From Brevundimonas bacteroides DSM 4726 (lineage in GTDB: Bacteria > Pseudomonadota > Alphaproteobacteria > Caulobacterales > Caulobacteraceae), in contig NZ_JNIX01000007.1 in assembly GCF_000701445.1 (NCBI RefSeq), positions 231,501-295,500 on the forward strand: DNA of 64,000 nucleotides. Reading direction: 5' to 3'. Below are positions 57,001 to 64,000 of this stretch, one piece after another; the first letter of the stretch is position 1; each line of letters starts with the position of its first letter. The translations under genes and the position numbers were made by a program. The notes under the pieces are model-generated. The model was not told the origin of the DNA. It saw only the letters and a list, made by a program, of their open reading frames with translations, and did no database searches.

Positions 57001-57324
57001 CAGGGCCGCTCGATCAAGGAGGCGATCGTCGAGAGCTCTGCGCTCCGCCTGCGCCCGATCATCATGACCTCGATCGCCACGGCCTTCGGCGCGCTTCCGC
57101 TGATGCTGTGGCAGGGCGCGGGCGCCGGCAGCCGCCAGACCATCGGCGTGGTGATCTTCACCGGCGCCATGTTCGCGACCCTGCTGACCCTGTTCGTCGT
57201 GCCGGTGATCTATGGGGCGCTGGCCCGCTTCACGCGCTCGCCGGAGTACACGGCGCGCAAGATCGAGGAGTGGGAAGCCCAGGAGCAGACCGCCAACGAC
57301 GCCGTGCCGATCGCGGCCGAGTAG
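54079..57324 (+). CDS. RND multidrug efflux pump inner-membrane transporter (AcrB/HAE1-type)
   Basis: This 1081-residue pump has 12 membrane helices and two large periplasmic loops. It opens SDVSVRRPVFAAVAAIVLCVIG. The proton-relay aspartates lie in LALVLAIGLVVDDAIVVTEN in helix 4, and the usual VTRQAQANDLEISKG-type docking region is present. A second-half helix block reads LIGVAAKNGILIVEFANQLRD. A short poly-glycine stretch (GGGGGGGGGN, about residue 694) sits in the second periplasmic loop. With the adaptor it should export hydrophobic compounds; the substrates are unknown. Confidence 0.96.
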   Translation: MMLSDVSVRRPVFAAVAAIVLCVIGAAAFFFLPVRELPDVDPPVVSVSTSYGGASAEVIENQITEPIEQQVAGIQGIERISSTSRDGRSNVTIEFALDRDIDVAASDVRDRVSRVQGRLPDQADPPEVAKADSDAQPIMILFLRSSSMNRLELTDYADRYLLDRLATVPGVAQVQIYGEQRYAMRIWLDPDAMAARGLTVTQVEAALTRQNVELPAGSLESTDKDYTIRVDRTYARAEDFAQLPISATGNASQQSAGASGAVSTGAQPTGSGAQGALQGRPVYVTRLGDIARVEEAPAEDRRLFRGNGLDQIGLAVTRQAQANDLEISKGVEALVEEIQSSLPPQTELVVGSDNSVFTKHAIEEVWITIGISMVLVALVNFIFLGTLRAALIPSIVAPICLLATFIVLAPLGFSLNLLTLLALVLAIGLVVDDAIVVTENIQRRLDHGEPPLVAAERGTRQVFFAVVATTIVLLAVFAPLMFLPGYVGRLFVELAAAIAAAIAFSAFLALSLSPMLASKILRPASGGGWVARRVDFAMDKLKNSYANSLDMLVGRRIAVVGVSALVLLVGGGAAFMFLNLPSELVPPEDRGRVGVRVQGPEGAGFQYTRDIMLGLEPILAEYRESGEVESFLISAPGFGGGSFNSGNASLILKDWSERDRTADEIAQELNGKLRGQTDAQVNASTPGAFQRGGGGGGGGGNSIELIATGSDYDEIFQWLQPILAASQENEGFSRPRLNYEPNAPRLLVQVDPQRAAALGVSSQEIGRTLETMLGSRRATTYLRGGQEYDVILQTERDDRSSLSDLNTLYVGTGGGTLVPLSSVVSTETSGATPDRRRLDRQRAITLSADLNPGTTIADAVAFMEEQVALQPQGIVNIQYGGAARDQQEAGGAVLAAFGLALLLVFLVLAAQFESWITPAVIMLTVPLAAAGGLFGLLMAGSSLNIYSQIGLIILIGVAAKNGILIVEFANQLRDQGRSIKEAIVESSALRLRPIIMTSIATAFGALPLMLWQGAGAGSRQTIGVVIFTGAMFATLLTLFVVPVIYGALARFTRSPEYTARKIEEWEAQEQTANDAVPIAAE

Positions 57325-57406
57325 GCGGCCTCATCGGCCGTGTGACGAGAGGAAGACGCCCGGCGTAACCCCTGCTATCCAGCGGTCAGGCGGGGAGGAA
57401 TCGCCC

Positions 57407-57889
57407 ATGCGCATCGGGCTCTATCCGGGTACTTTCGATCCGGTCACAAACGGCCACATGGACATCATCGGCCGGGCGGTGAAGCTGGTCGACCGGCTGG
57501 TGATCGGCGTGGCCCAGAACGACGAAAAGGGTCCGCTGTTCTCGACCGCCGAGCGGGTGGAGATGGTGCGCGCGGAGGTCGCCCGCCTGAACGCCGACAT
57601 CGAGGTCAGGCCGTTCTCGACGCTGCTGATGCATTTCGCCGAGAGCCTGAACGCCAACGTCATCGTGCGGGGCCTGCGCGCCGTCGCGGACTTCGAATAC
57701 GAGTTCCAGATGACGGCGATGAACCAGCGCCTCAATGACGACATCGAAACGGTCTTCCTCATGGCCGATCCGCGCCACCAGGCCATCGCCTCGCGTCTTG
57801 TGAAGGAAATCGCCCGGCTGGACGGATCGATCGACAGCTTCGTCAGCCCCGCCGTGGCCGCCGCCGTGCGGACGCGCGTCAAATCCTGA
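57407..57889 (+). CDS. coaD: Phosphopantetheine adenylyltransferase
   Basis: This 160-residue nucleotidyltransferase has MRIGLYPGTFDPVTNGHMD with the TxGH motif at residues 14-17, FSTLLMHFAESL, and the later RGLRAVADFEYEFQMTAMNQ. It makes dephospho-CoA from phosphopantetheine and ATP. A strong GGGGAGGAA stands just upstream of the ATG. The two cyclophilin genes follow closely. Confidence 0.97.
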   Translation: MRIGLYPGTFDPVTNGHMDIIGRAVKLVDRLVIGVAQNDEKGPLFSTAERVEMVRAEVARLNADIEVRPFSTLLMHFAESLNANVIVRGLRAVADFEYEFQMTAMNQRLNDDIETVFLMADPRHQAIASRLVKEIARLDGSIDSFVSPAVAAAVRTRVKS

Positions 57890-57903
57890 GTTCGGACACC
57901 GCC

Positions 57904-58764
57904 TTGAAGATCGCTCTTGCCCTTGCCGCCGCCCTGACCCTTCTGCCCCTGACGGCCGCCGGACAGTCCACCCCGCCGCCCGCCGCCACGGACTGGCGCA
58001 CCGTCGCGCCGGAGAATCTGCTGGTGATCGACACCTCCAAGGGGCGTATTCTGGTCGAGGTGGAACCGCGCGCCGCGCCGCGCCACGCCGAGCGTATCCG
58101 CACCCTGGCCGATCAGGGGTTCTATGACGGGCTGAAGTTTCACCGCGTCATGACCGGCTTCATGGCCCAGACTGGCGATCCGCTGGGAACAGGCGCGGGC
58201 GGATCGGAGCTGGCCGATGTCGCCGCCGAGTTCACCTTCCGCCGGGGACGCGATGCGGGCTTCGCGCCCGTCGAGGGTGGGGCTCCCACAGGATTGGTCG
58301 GCCTGGTCGGCAGCCTGCCGGTCCAGACCCAGCCGGACGCGCAGATGATGGTGACGGCAGACTTCAGGGTCGACGCCTCGGGCCTGTTCTGCACCGGCGT
58401 GCTGGGCATGGCGCGGTCGGGCGATCCGAACAGCGCCAACAGCCAGTTCTTCCTCATGATGGGCGACAACGCCGTGCTGAACGGCCAGTACACGGCGTTC
58501 GGACGCATCCTTCAGGGCCTCGATGTCGTGCGGGCGCTCAAGGCCGGGTCGGACGCCGAGGACGGGCGCGTTACGGTCGATCCTGACACCATGACGCGCG
58601 TTCGTACCGCCGCAGCCCTGCCGGAGGCCGAGCGTCCGGTCGCCCGCGTTCTGGACGCCCGCTCCGCCGCCTTCCAGGCCCGCGCCGCCGAGACCCGCGC
58701 CGCGCGCGGCCGCCAGTTCAGCGTCTGCGACCTGCAGCCGGTCGTGGAGATCACCGGAGGATGA
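57904..58764 (+). CDS. Periplasmic cyclophilin-type peptidyl-prolyl isomerase (first of tandem pair)
   Basis: This 286-residue protein begins at TTG with a signal peptide (LKIALALAAALTLLPLTAAG). The cyclophilin core has GLKFHRVMTGFMAQTGDPLG (active-site Arg, Phe, Met and Gln) and NSANSQFFLMMGDNAVLNGQ. A 30-residue insertion after GRGRDAGFAPV-type sequence and a C-terminal helical tail make it longer than normal cyclophilins. It would help fold exported proteins. The stop overlaps the next gene (ATGAGGATG region). Confidence 0.92.
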   Translation: MKIALALAAALTLLPLTAAGQSTPPPAATDWRTVAPENLLVIDTSKGRILVEVEPRAAPRHAERIRTLADQGFYDGLKFHRVMTGFMAQTGDPLGTGAGGSELADVAAEFTFRRGRDAGFAPVEGGAPTGLVGLVGSLPVQTQPDAQMMVTADFRVDASGLFCTGVLGMARSGDPNSANSQFFLMMGDNAVLNGQYTAFGRILQGLDVVRALKAGSDAEDGRVTVDPDTMTRVRTAAALPEAERPVARVLDARSAAFQARAAETRAARGRQFSVCDLQPVVEITGG

Positions 58765-59654
58765 GGATGAAGCGAGCGATCGCCGCCGCCCTTTGCGCCG
58801 CCGCCCTGACCGGGCCGGCCCTGGCCCAGGAGACCCCGCCCGCGCCCATCCCGGCGCCCGCTTCGACGGACTGGCGCACGGTGTCGCCGGAGAACCTGCT
58901 GGTCATCGACACCAATCGGGGCCGCATCCTGGTCGAGATGGCGCCCGAGGCCGCGCCGCTGCATGTCGAGCGGATGCGGGTCCTGGCGCGGCGGGCCTTC
59001 TTCGACGGCATCGTGTTTCACCGCGTCATCGACCTGTTCATGGCCCAGACCGGCGATCCGCTGGGCAACGGCGAGGGCCAGAGCCCCTATCCCGACCTGA
59101 CCGCCGAGTTCACCTTCCGCCGGGGGCCGGAGATGCCATTCACGCCCGTCGCCGAACCGGCCGGGTCGATGCTGGGTTTCATGAACAGCCTGCCCATACA
59201 GACCCAACCGACGGCGATGATGGCCACGACCGCCGACGGCAAGGTGCACGGCTGGGGAACCTATTGCCCGGGCGTGGCGGGCATGGCGCGCGACGATGCG
59301 CCCAACAGCGCCAACAGCCAGTTCTTCCTGATGCGCCAGCCCTATCCGGCGCTGGACAAGCGCTACACCATCTGGGGGCGCGTCGTTTCGGGGCTGGATG
59401 TCGTGCGCGCCATCAAGACGGGTGATCCGGCCAGCAACGGCATGGTCCCGTCGGAACCCGACATCATGACGCGGGTGAGGGTCGCCTCGGATCTGCCGGT
59501 CGAGGAGCGGCCGGTGGTTCAGGTGCTGGATGCTGGCTCAAGCGCGTTCCGGGCGCTGGCCGACGCGGCGCGCACAACCCGGGGGGCCGACTTCTCGATC
59601 TGCGACATCGACCTGCCGGTTCAGGTCTCCGGACCGCCCGCGCCCGCAGCCTGA
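58761..59654 (+). CDS. Periplasmic cyclophilin-type peptidyl-prolyl isomerase (second of tandem pair)
   Basis: This 297-residue protein has a signal peptide (RMKRAIAAALCAAALTGPALA). After that, DWRTVSPENLLVIDTNRGRI is nearly the same as the first copy (DWRTVAPENLLVIDTSKGRI), so the pair arose by tandem duplication. The core FHRVIDLFMAQTGDPLG and NSANSQFFLMRQPYP are kept, but other parts have diverged. ATG 58761 overlaps the previous stop; ATG 58767 is an alternative. The 3' end overlaps the opposing Ppx/GppA gene by 34 bases. Confidence 0.92.
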   Translation: MRMKRAIAAALCAAALTGPALAQETPPAPIPAPASTDWRTVSPENLLVIDTNRGRILVEMAPEAAPLHVERMRVLARRAFFDGIVFHRVIDLFMAQTGDPLGNGEGQSPYPDLTAEFTFRRGPEMPFTPVAEPAGSMLGFMNSLPIQTQPTAMMATTADGKVHGWGTYCPGVAGMARDDAPNSANSQFFLMRQPYPALDKRYTIWGRVVSGLDVVRAIKTGDPASNGMVPSEPDIMTRVRVASDLPVEERPVVQVLDAGSSAFRALADAARTTRGADFSICDIDLPVQVSGPPAPAA

Positions 59655-60742
59655 GACCGGCCCCTGCCACGGCCCCGACGACGGCGGGTGGCCTTCTTCG
59701 CGGCCCGCATCTGCTCCAGCAGCAGGCCCTCGCGCAGGCCCCGGTCGGCGACCCGGACACGCTCGCTGGGCCAGGCGCGCTGAACGGCTTCCAGGATCGC
59801 CGCGCCTGCCAGCACCAGATCGGCGCGGTCCGGGCCGATGCAGGCCTCGTCCGCCCGCCCCTGCGGCCCTAGCGCCTTCAGTTTCGCCGCCGCCGCCTCG
59901 CAATCGGCGCGGGTCATCCACAGGCCGTCGACCAGATCGCGCTGATAGCGGCGCAGATTCAGGTGAACGCCAGCGAGCGAGGTGATCGCTCCGGACGTCC
60001 CGACCAGATGGCCCTTACCCTCGGTGAACAGGCGCCGGAACTCGGCGTCCTCGAACCCGCCCGCGTCCAGCGCCGCGCCCATGTCGCCGACCATGGCCTC
60101 GAACCAGGCGTCGCCCGCGCCGTCCGGCTCCGGGTGGCGTTCTGCCAGGGTGACGACGCCCAGCGGCGCCGACATCCAGCCCACGGTCTTCATCTCGCCG
60201 CCGGAGCGCCGCAGCCACGACAATTCGGTGGAGCCGCCGCCCACGTCGATGACCAGCACCGCCTCTGCCCTGGGGTCGATCAGGTTCAGGCAGCCCTCGA
60301 CCGACAGGCGAGCCTCCTCGACGGGATCGATGATGCGCAGCCGCAAACCGGTGCCCTTGCGGACCCGCTCGATGAACTCGGCCCCGTTCTCGGCCTGGCG
60401 ACAGGCCTGGGTGGCGACGGCGCTGAGGCGGGCGGACTCGACGCCGCGGCGCATCACCCGCTCGGCGCAAAGCCCCAGGGCGTCGTAGGCGCGATCCATC
60501 GCGCCGGGGTCCAGCCGGCCGGTGCGCGACAGGCCTTCGCCCAGGCGCACGATGCGGCTGAAGCTGTCGACCACGCGGAAGCCGTCGCGCGCCGGACGCG
60601 CGATCAGCAGGCGGCAGTTGTTGGTCCCCAGATCAAGCGCGCCATAGGCCGGGCCGTCGCGTCCCGACGCGCCCCCGCCATGCGCCCGCTGGACCCGGGA
60701 CCGTCCGTCGCGCCCTCGCGGCGCGCCGTCGGGTTCCGGCAT
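59621..60742 (-). CDS. Ppx/GppA family phosphatase (exopolyphosphatase / guanosine pentaphosphatase)
   Basis: This 373-residue ASKHA-fold protein has YGALDLGTNNCRLLIA near residues 30-45 as the phosphate-1 loop. VLVIDVGGGSTELSWL (phosphate-2) and GHLVGTSGAITSLAGVH follow. The last 30 residues are highly basic (RRRRGRGRGR), perhaps binding polyphosphate or RNA. Family members hydrolyse polyphosphate or pppGpp; the sequence alone does not choose. I start at MPEPDGAPRG; a longer form from 60904 lacks conserved residues. Confidence 0.93.
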   Translation of the reverse strand: MPEPDGAPRGRDGRSRVQRAHGGGASGRDGPAYGALDLGTNNCRLLIARPARDGFRVVDSFSRIVRLGEGLSRTGRLDPGAMDRAYDALGLCAERVMRRGVESARLSAVATQACRQAENGAEFIERVRKGTGLRLRIIDPVEEARLSVEGCLNLIDPRAEAVLVIDVGGGSTELSWLRRSGGEMKTVGWMSAPLGVVTLAERHPEPDGAGDAWFEAMVGDMGAALDAGGFEDAEFRRLFTEGKGHLVGTSGAITSLAGVHLNLRRYQRDLVDGLWMTRADCEAAAAKLKALGPQGRADEACIGPDRADLVLAGAAILEAVQRAWPSERVRVADRGLREGLLLEQMRAAKKATRRRRGRGRGRSQAAGAGGPET

Positions 60743-60993
60743 GGGCCGAACTTTCAAATAGGCGCAACCGAGACGGGCGCCTGTCGCGACCACCCTAGCC
60801 CTGCCGTACGCCGGACGCCAAGCCCACCTGTCAGGAAGATGAGCCGGGCATCCATTTCCACCTCCCAGGCGTCTGATCGAGATTGGGTCCAGCAGCCCGA
60901 ACATCGGGCGTATCGGTGTGGGCAGGAGGGCCAGACGTCAAAGACAAGGTCTGATGCCTACCGCCAGGAGGAGATCGACTCTCACGGTGCGCC

Positions 60994-61569
60994 TCACCCC
61001 CGCTCCGCCGCCGATGCGAACGCGCGCGCGATCTCCCCATCCACCGAAGCCGCGGCGTCCAGTTCGACCACGGCCGTCAGCCGCTCAGACCAGCTTTCCT
61101 TCCTCACCCCAGCCGACAGCCGTGTCGAGGCCTCCGGCTCCAGCTTCAGGCCCAGCAGGGCGCGGCCGCTCTTCAGTGGGCGCATGGCGGCAAACTGGAC
61201 GCTGCGGCTCCAGGCAGAGTAGCCCTTCCTCTGGGTCGGGACGACGCCGTCCACCTCCGCCGCGATCCGCTCCACCGCCTCCAGGATCGTCAGCGACCCC
61301 GCGTCCTTCCAAAGCGCCACGCGCAGGCCGTCGGGATCGTCCCACCCCAGCCCGCCCGGATCGGCGGCGGAGATGACGTAGGAGGCGTGGTTGATGCCCA
61401 GGCCGTGGTTCGCCTTCAGCCAGGCGGCCTGCGCCTTCTTGCCCGTCTCCGGACAGGCCTTCAGAACCTCGACCCAGGCCTCCAGCGACCGCCCCGTCTG
61501 CGCCTCCAGGTTCGCCTGCACCGTGGCGAACCATTTCTTCTGCCGCTCGGTCATCTGGATCGTGGTCAT
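60994..61569 (-). CDS. DUF4287/DUF5655-like hypothetical protein
   Basis: This 191-residue soluble protein starts [20 protein letters not shown]. Its N-terminal half ([36 protein letters not shown]) resembles the DUF4287 segment, and the C-terminal half ([20 protein letters not shown]) resembles DUF5655. The function is unknown. An ATG at 61617 would add 16 residues. The 251-base spacer to the left (60743-60993) holds nothing I recognise. Confidence 0.8.
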   Translation of the reverse strand: MTTIQMTERQKKWFATVQANLEAQTGRSLEAWVEVLKACPETGKKAQAAWLKANHGLGINHASYVISAADPGGLGWDDPDGLRVALWKDAGSLTILEAVERIAAEVDGVVPTQRKGYSAWSRSVQFAAMRPLKSGRALLGLKLEPEASTRLSAGVRKESWSERLTAVVELDAAASVDGEIARAFASAAERG

Positions 61570-61623
61570 GGTCTGTCCATCCGGGCGAACCTCGAAGAGG
61601 TTCATCACAGCGATCATTGCGTA

Positions 61624-61713
61624 TCACGGCGAACACGGCGAGCGCATCGTCGTGGCCAAGCACGGGGTCCCGCCGTGCTCTCCGTGGCTTTCCTTCCGCC
61701 GTGCCCGCCGTGA
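61624..61713. repeat. Palindromic intergenic repeat upstream of mutL (CACGGCG type)
   Basis: The left arm TCACGGCGAACACGGCG (61624-61640) and the right arm CGCCGTGCCCGCCGTGA (61697-61713) pair at 15 of 17 positions. Each arm contains its own direct repeat of CACGGCG. It lies between the divergent DUF4287-like and mutL genes. Confidence 0.65.
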
Positions 61714-61780
61714 AGAAACCTGTCTTGCCTGCGGCGCGCCCTTCGCCCCGACTGCCGGACGCACTACCTTACCGAATCCC

Positions 61781-63640
61781 ATGCCCATCCGCCGCCTCCC
61801 GCCCGAGACCGTCAACCGCATCGCCGCCGGCGAGGTGGTCGAGCGCCCGGCCAGCGCCATCAAGGAGCTGGTCGAGAACGCGCTGGACGCCGGCAGCACC
61901 CGCATCGAGATCCAGGCCGACGGCGGGGGCTTGGCTCGCATCCTGATTGCCGACGACGGCCACGGCATGGCCCCGGACCAGCTGGCCCTGGCGGTCCAGC
62001 GCCACGCGACATCGAAGCTGGAGCCCGACGACGCCGGCGACGTCGATCTTCTGCGCATCCACACCCTGGGCTTTCGCGGCGAGGCCCTGCCCTCCATCGG
62101 CTCGGTCGCCCGCCTGACGATCACGAGCCGCGCCCCCGGCCTCGACGCCCACCAGATCACGGTGGAGGGCGGCGACCAGCGCCCCGTCGCCCCCGCCGCC
62201 TTCCCCGGCCCGCACGGCGCGCGGGTCGAGGTCCGCGACCTGTTCTACGCCACCCCCGCCCGGCTGAAGTTCATGAAGTCGGAACGCGCCGAGGCCATGG
62301 CCATCTCGGAAGAGATCAAGCGCCAGGCCATGGCGCACGAGGCCGTCGCCTTCACCCTGGACCTCGACGGCCGCACCGTGCTGCGCCTGCCCGCCGAACA
62401 CCCCGGCGACGAAGGCCGGCTGAAGCGGCTCGCCGCCCTGCTGGGCCGCGACTTCGAGGCCAATGCGCTCCTGATCGACCAGTCGCGCGAGGGCATCCGC
62501 CTGTCCGGCTATGCGGGCTTGCCGACCTATTCCCGGGGCAATGGCGCGCACCAGTATCTGTTCGTCAACGGCCGCCCGGTGCGCGATCGCCTGCTGCAGG
62601 GCGCGCTGCGGGGCGCCTATGCCGACTTCCTGGCGCGCGACCGGCATCCGGCGGCGGCCCTGTTCCTCGACATCGACCCCCTGTTCGTCGACGTGAACGT
62701 GCATCCGGCCAAGGCCGAGGTCCGCTTCCGCGACCCCGCCCTGGTGCGCGGCCTGATCGTGGGGGCGCTGCGTCACGCGCTCGCCGCCGCCGGCCACCGC
62801 GCCTCGACCACCGTCGCCGCGGACGCCCTGTCGGGGTTCCGCCCCCATACCGGCGTCGCCGCCTTCAGCCCCTCGTCCCAGACGTCGCAGGGGTTCTCCG
62901 GCGGCTACAGCGGCTGGACCGGCTGGGACCGTCCGGCCGGCTTGGCCCAGGACCTCCCCGGCCTGAACGAACGCAGCGCCCGCGTCGAGCCCGGCGACCC
63001 CTACGCCCTCAGCCCTAAGCCCTACTCCCCCGACGCCGCGCCAGCGGCGGCGGACATCGACCACCCCCTCGGCGCCGCCCGCGCCCAGGTCCACGGCACC
63101 TACATCGTCGCCCAGACCCGCGACGGGATCGTCGTGGTCGACCAGCACGCCGCCCACGAACGCCTGGTCTACGAACGGATGAAAGCCCAGATGGCCGAGG
63201 GCGCCGTCACCCGCCAGGCCCTCCTGACGCCTGAGGTCGTCGAGCTCGACCCCGCCGAGGCCGACCGTGTCATCGCCCGCGCTGAGGAACTGGCCCAGCT
63301 GGGCCTGATCGTCGAACCCTTCGGCGGCGGGGCGGTGCTGGTGCGGGAAACCCCTGCGCTGCTGGGGGATGCCGACGTCCAGGGCCTGATCCGCGACATC
63401 GCCGACGACCTGGCCGAGCACGGCGCGGCGCTGGCCCTGTCCGAACGCCTGGGCGAGGTCTGCGGCACCATGGCCTGCCACGGCAGCGTCCGCGCCGGCC
63501 GGGTGCTCAGCGCGCCCGAGATGAACGCCCTCCTGCGCCAGATGGAAGCCACCCCGCACAGCGGCCAGTGCAACCACGGCCGCCCGACCTACGTCGAGCT
63601 CAAGCTGCAGGATCTGGAAAAGCTGTTCGGACGTCGCTAG
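61781..63640 (+). CDS. mutL: DNA mismatch repair protein MutL (with endonuclease motif)
   Basis: This 619-residue protein has GHKL ATPase motifs: [13 protein letters not shown] (about residues 26-38), ADDGHGM (57-63) and [14 protein letters not shown] (about 93-106). A Pro/Ser-rich linker (about 345-440) precedes the C-terminal domain. That domain has [12 protein letters not shown], matching DQHAx2Ex4E of nicking MutL, plus ACHGS and QCNHGRPT metal-site motifs. This organism therefore likely nicks the daughter strand with MutL and needs no MutH. The start at 61781 begins with the conserved [20 protein letters not shown]. Confidence 0.97.
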   Translation: MPIRRLPPETVNRIAAGEVVERPASAIKELVENALDAGSTRIEIQADGGGLARILIADDGHGMAPDQLALAVQRHATSKLEPDDAGDVDLLRIHTLGFRGEALPSIGSVARLTITSRAPGLDAHQITVEGGDQRPVAPAAFPGPHGARVEVRDLFYATPARLKFMKSERAEAMAISEEIKRQAMAHEAVAFTLDLDGRTVLRLPAEHPGDEGRLKRLAALLGRDFEANALLIDQSREGIRLSGYAGLPTYSRGNGAHQYLFVNGRPVRDRLLQGALRGAYADFLARDRHPAAALFLDIDPLFVDVNVHPAKAEVRFRDPALVRGLIVGALRHALAAAGHRASTTVAADALSGFRPHTGVAAFSPSSQTSQGFSGGYSGWTGWDRPAGLAQDLPGLNERSARVEPGDPYALSPKPYSPDAAPAAADIDHPLGAARAQVHGTYIVAQTRDGIVVVDQHAAHERLVYERMKAQMAEGAVTRQALLTPEVVELDPAEADRVIARAEELAQLGLIVEPFGGGAVLVRETPALLGDADVQGLIRDIADDLAEHGAALALSERLGEVCGTMACHGSVRAGRVLSAPEMNALLRQMEATPHSGQCNHGRPTYVELKLQDLEKLFGRR

Positions 63641-63671
63641 CCGGGTCGGCAGGCTGGGGTTGGGGAGGCGA

Positions 63672-64000
63672 TCAGCCCGCGACCGGGGCCATCACCTCAT
63701 TGCGACGCAGGAACCACAGCGTCCACGGCGGATCGTATTGAGCCAGCGTGATCGGGCCGGTGCGCCGCATGCCGCGCGCCGCCAGCTGCTGGTCCAGCTC
63801 CTGCTCCCGCCGTTCGACCTGACGCGCGTCGGCGATGCCGGAAAACCGCACCACCGCCATCCGGTGCGCCGGCTCCTCGCGCAGGGTGACGCGGCGGTCG
63901 TTGGGCACAGGCAGGGTCGCCATCGTGTATTCCGACGGCATGATGAACCGCACGGCCCAGCGGTCGCCCGACGCCGTCTGGGTGACGGGGGCCGTCATGG
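63672..64000 (-). CDS. SOUL-family haem-binding-like protein, C-terminal part (cut by window edge)
   Basis: The visible 109 codons read TAPVTQTASGDRWAVRFIMPSE and later AVVRFSGIADARQVERREQE, a typical SOUL/HEBP C-terminal half. In this family TAPVT is preceded by more protein (KIAMTAPV), so the ATG at 63998 is almost certainly internal and the gene continues beyond the right edge. Haem or porphyrin binding is possible from the family only. Confidence 0.8.
   Translation of the reverse strand, partial: MTAPVTQTASGDRWAVRFIMPSEYTMATLPVPNDRRVTLREEPAHRMAVVRFSGIADARQVERREQELDQQLAARGMRRTGPITLAQYDPPWTLWFLRRNEVMAPVAG

Noticed and set aside
63672..63998. Last gene as a complete 108-residue protein starting at 63998
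   Set aside because: The methionine sits inside the SOUL-family TAPVT motif, so it is internal and the gene is cut by the window edge.

Overview
This 64-kb, GC-rich window looks chromosomal and comes from an alphaproteobacterium, most probably of the order Caulobacterales (Brevundimonas-like). The main reasons are FliX next to a sigma-54-type promoter for flgI, a textbook CtrA box, an alphaproteobacterial LexA box (GAAC-N7-GAAC) in front of uvrA, two DUF2336 proteins, an alphaproteobacterial-type DksA, and the radA-cvpA-purF order. The taxonomic call is inference, because there is no rRNA gene here. No tRNA, rRNA, CRISPR array, insertion sequence or phage gene was seen.

Positions 1-16533 hold one wing of a photosynthesis gene cluster. 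On the minus strand, in order of transcription, are bchF-bchN-bchB-bchH-bchL-bchM-lhaA-puhA-puhB-puhC-(94-aa ORF)-acsF-puhE (cut by the window edge). Most junctions are ATGA, GTGA or TGATG overlaps, so this reads as one long, translationally coupled operon. It encodes dark protochlorophyllide reductase (BchLNB), the Mg-chelatase large subunit, the methyltransferase, the aerobic O2-dependent cyclase AcsF, and the reaction-centre H subunit with its assembly factors. Divergent from bchF are aerR (B12-binding antirepressor) and ppsR (PAS-HTH repressor), and the spacer between them carries a PpsR-like palindrome over a likely bchF promoter. AcsF without any anaerobic cyclase seen suggests an aerobic anoxygenic phototroph. 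The pufLM, crt and remaining bch genes must lie outside the window.

From 16.5 to 26.5 kb (plus strand) there is housekeeping: serS (with an unusual in-frame insertion), a small secreted protein, surE-pcm-nlpD-like LysM/LytM lipoprotein, yajC-secD-secF, a PuuD-type membrane protein, a DUF998 protein and a phytoene-synthase-like protein lacking catalytic aspartates. From 26.5 to 36.4 kb are an MpaB/DUF2236 protein and trmFO (minus), three related polytopic membrane proteins (plus), uvrA (minus) and an EAL protein (minus).

From 36.4 to 39.5 kb are flagellar genes (flgI-flgJ-flgN-like, divergent from fliX) and dksA. From 39.6 to 44.2 kb a minus-strand radA-cvpA-purF-VOC-SDR operon follows, then a ThiO-like oxidase converging on a TonB-like protein. 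From 46.4 to 51.1 kb are an SLT lytic transglycosylase behind a CtrA box, a DUF2336 protein, and a minus-strand DUF2336-nadK-Hpt operon. From 51.3 to 59.7 kb (plus) are an aldolase, an outer-membrane-like protein, an RND efflux pair, coaD and two tandem periplasmic cyclophilins. The end holds a Ppx/GppA phosphatase, a DUF4287-like protein, mutL and a partial SOUL-family gene.

Several spacers contain long palindromic intergenic repeats of at least five different types (near 16.55, 20.2, 24.5, 31.6, 48.5 and 61.7 kb). The coding strands look uniform in composition, apart from a short AT-richer patch inside serS. The most distinctive observations are the double PpsR-like operator, the small puhD-position ORF, the serS insertion, and the cell-cycle, SOS and sigma-54 promoter motifs.
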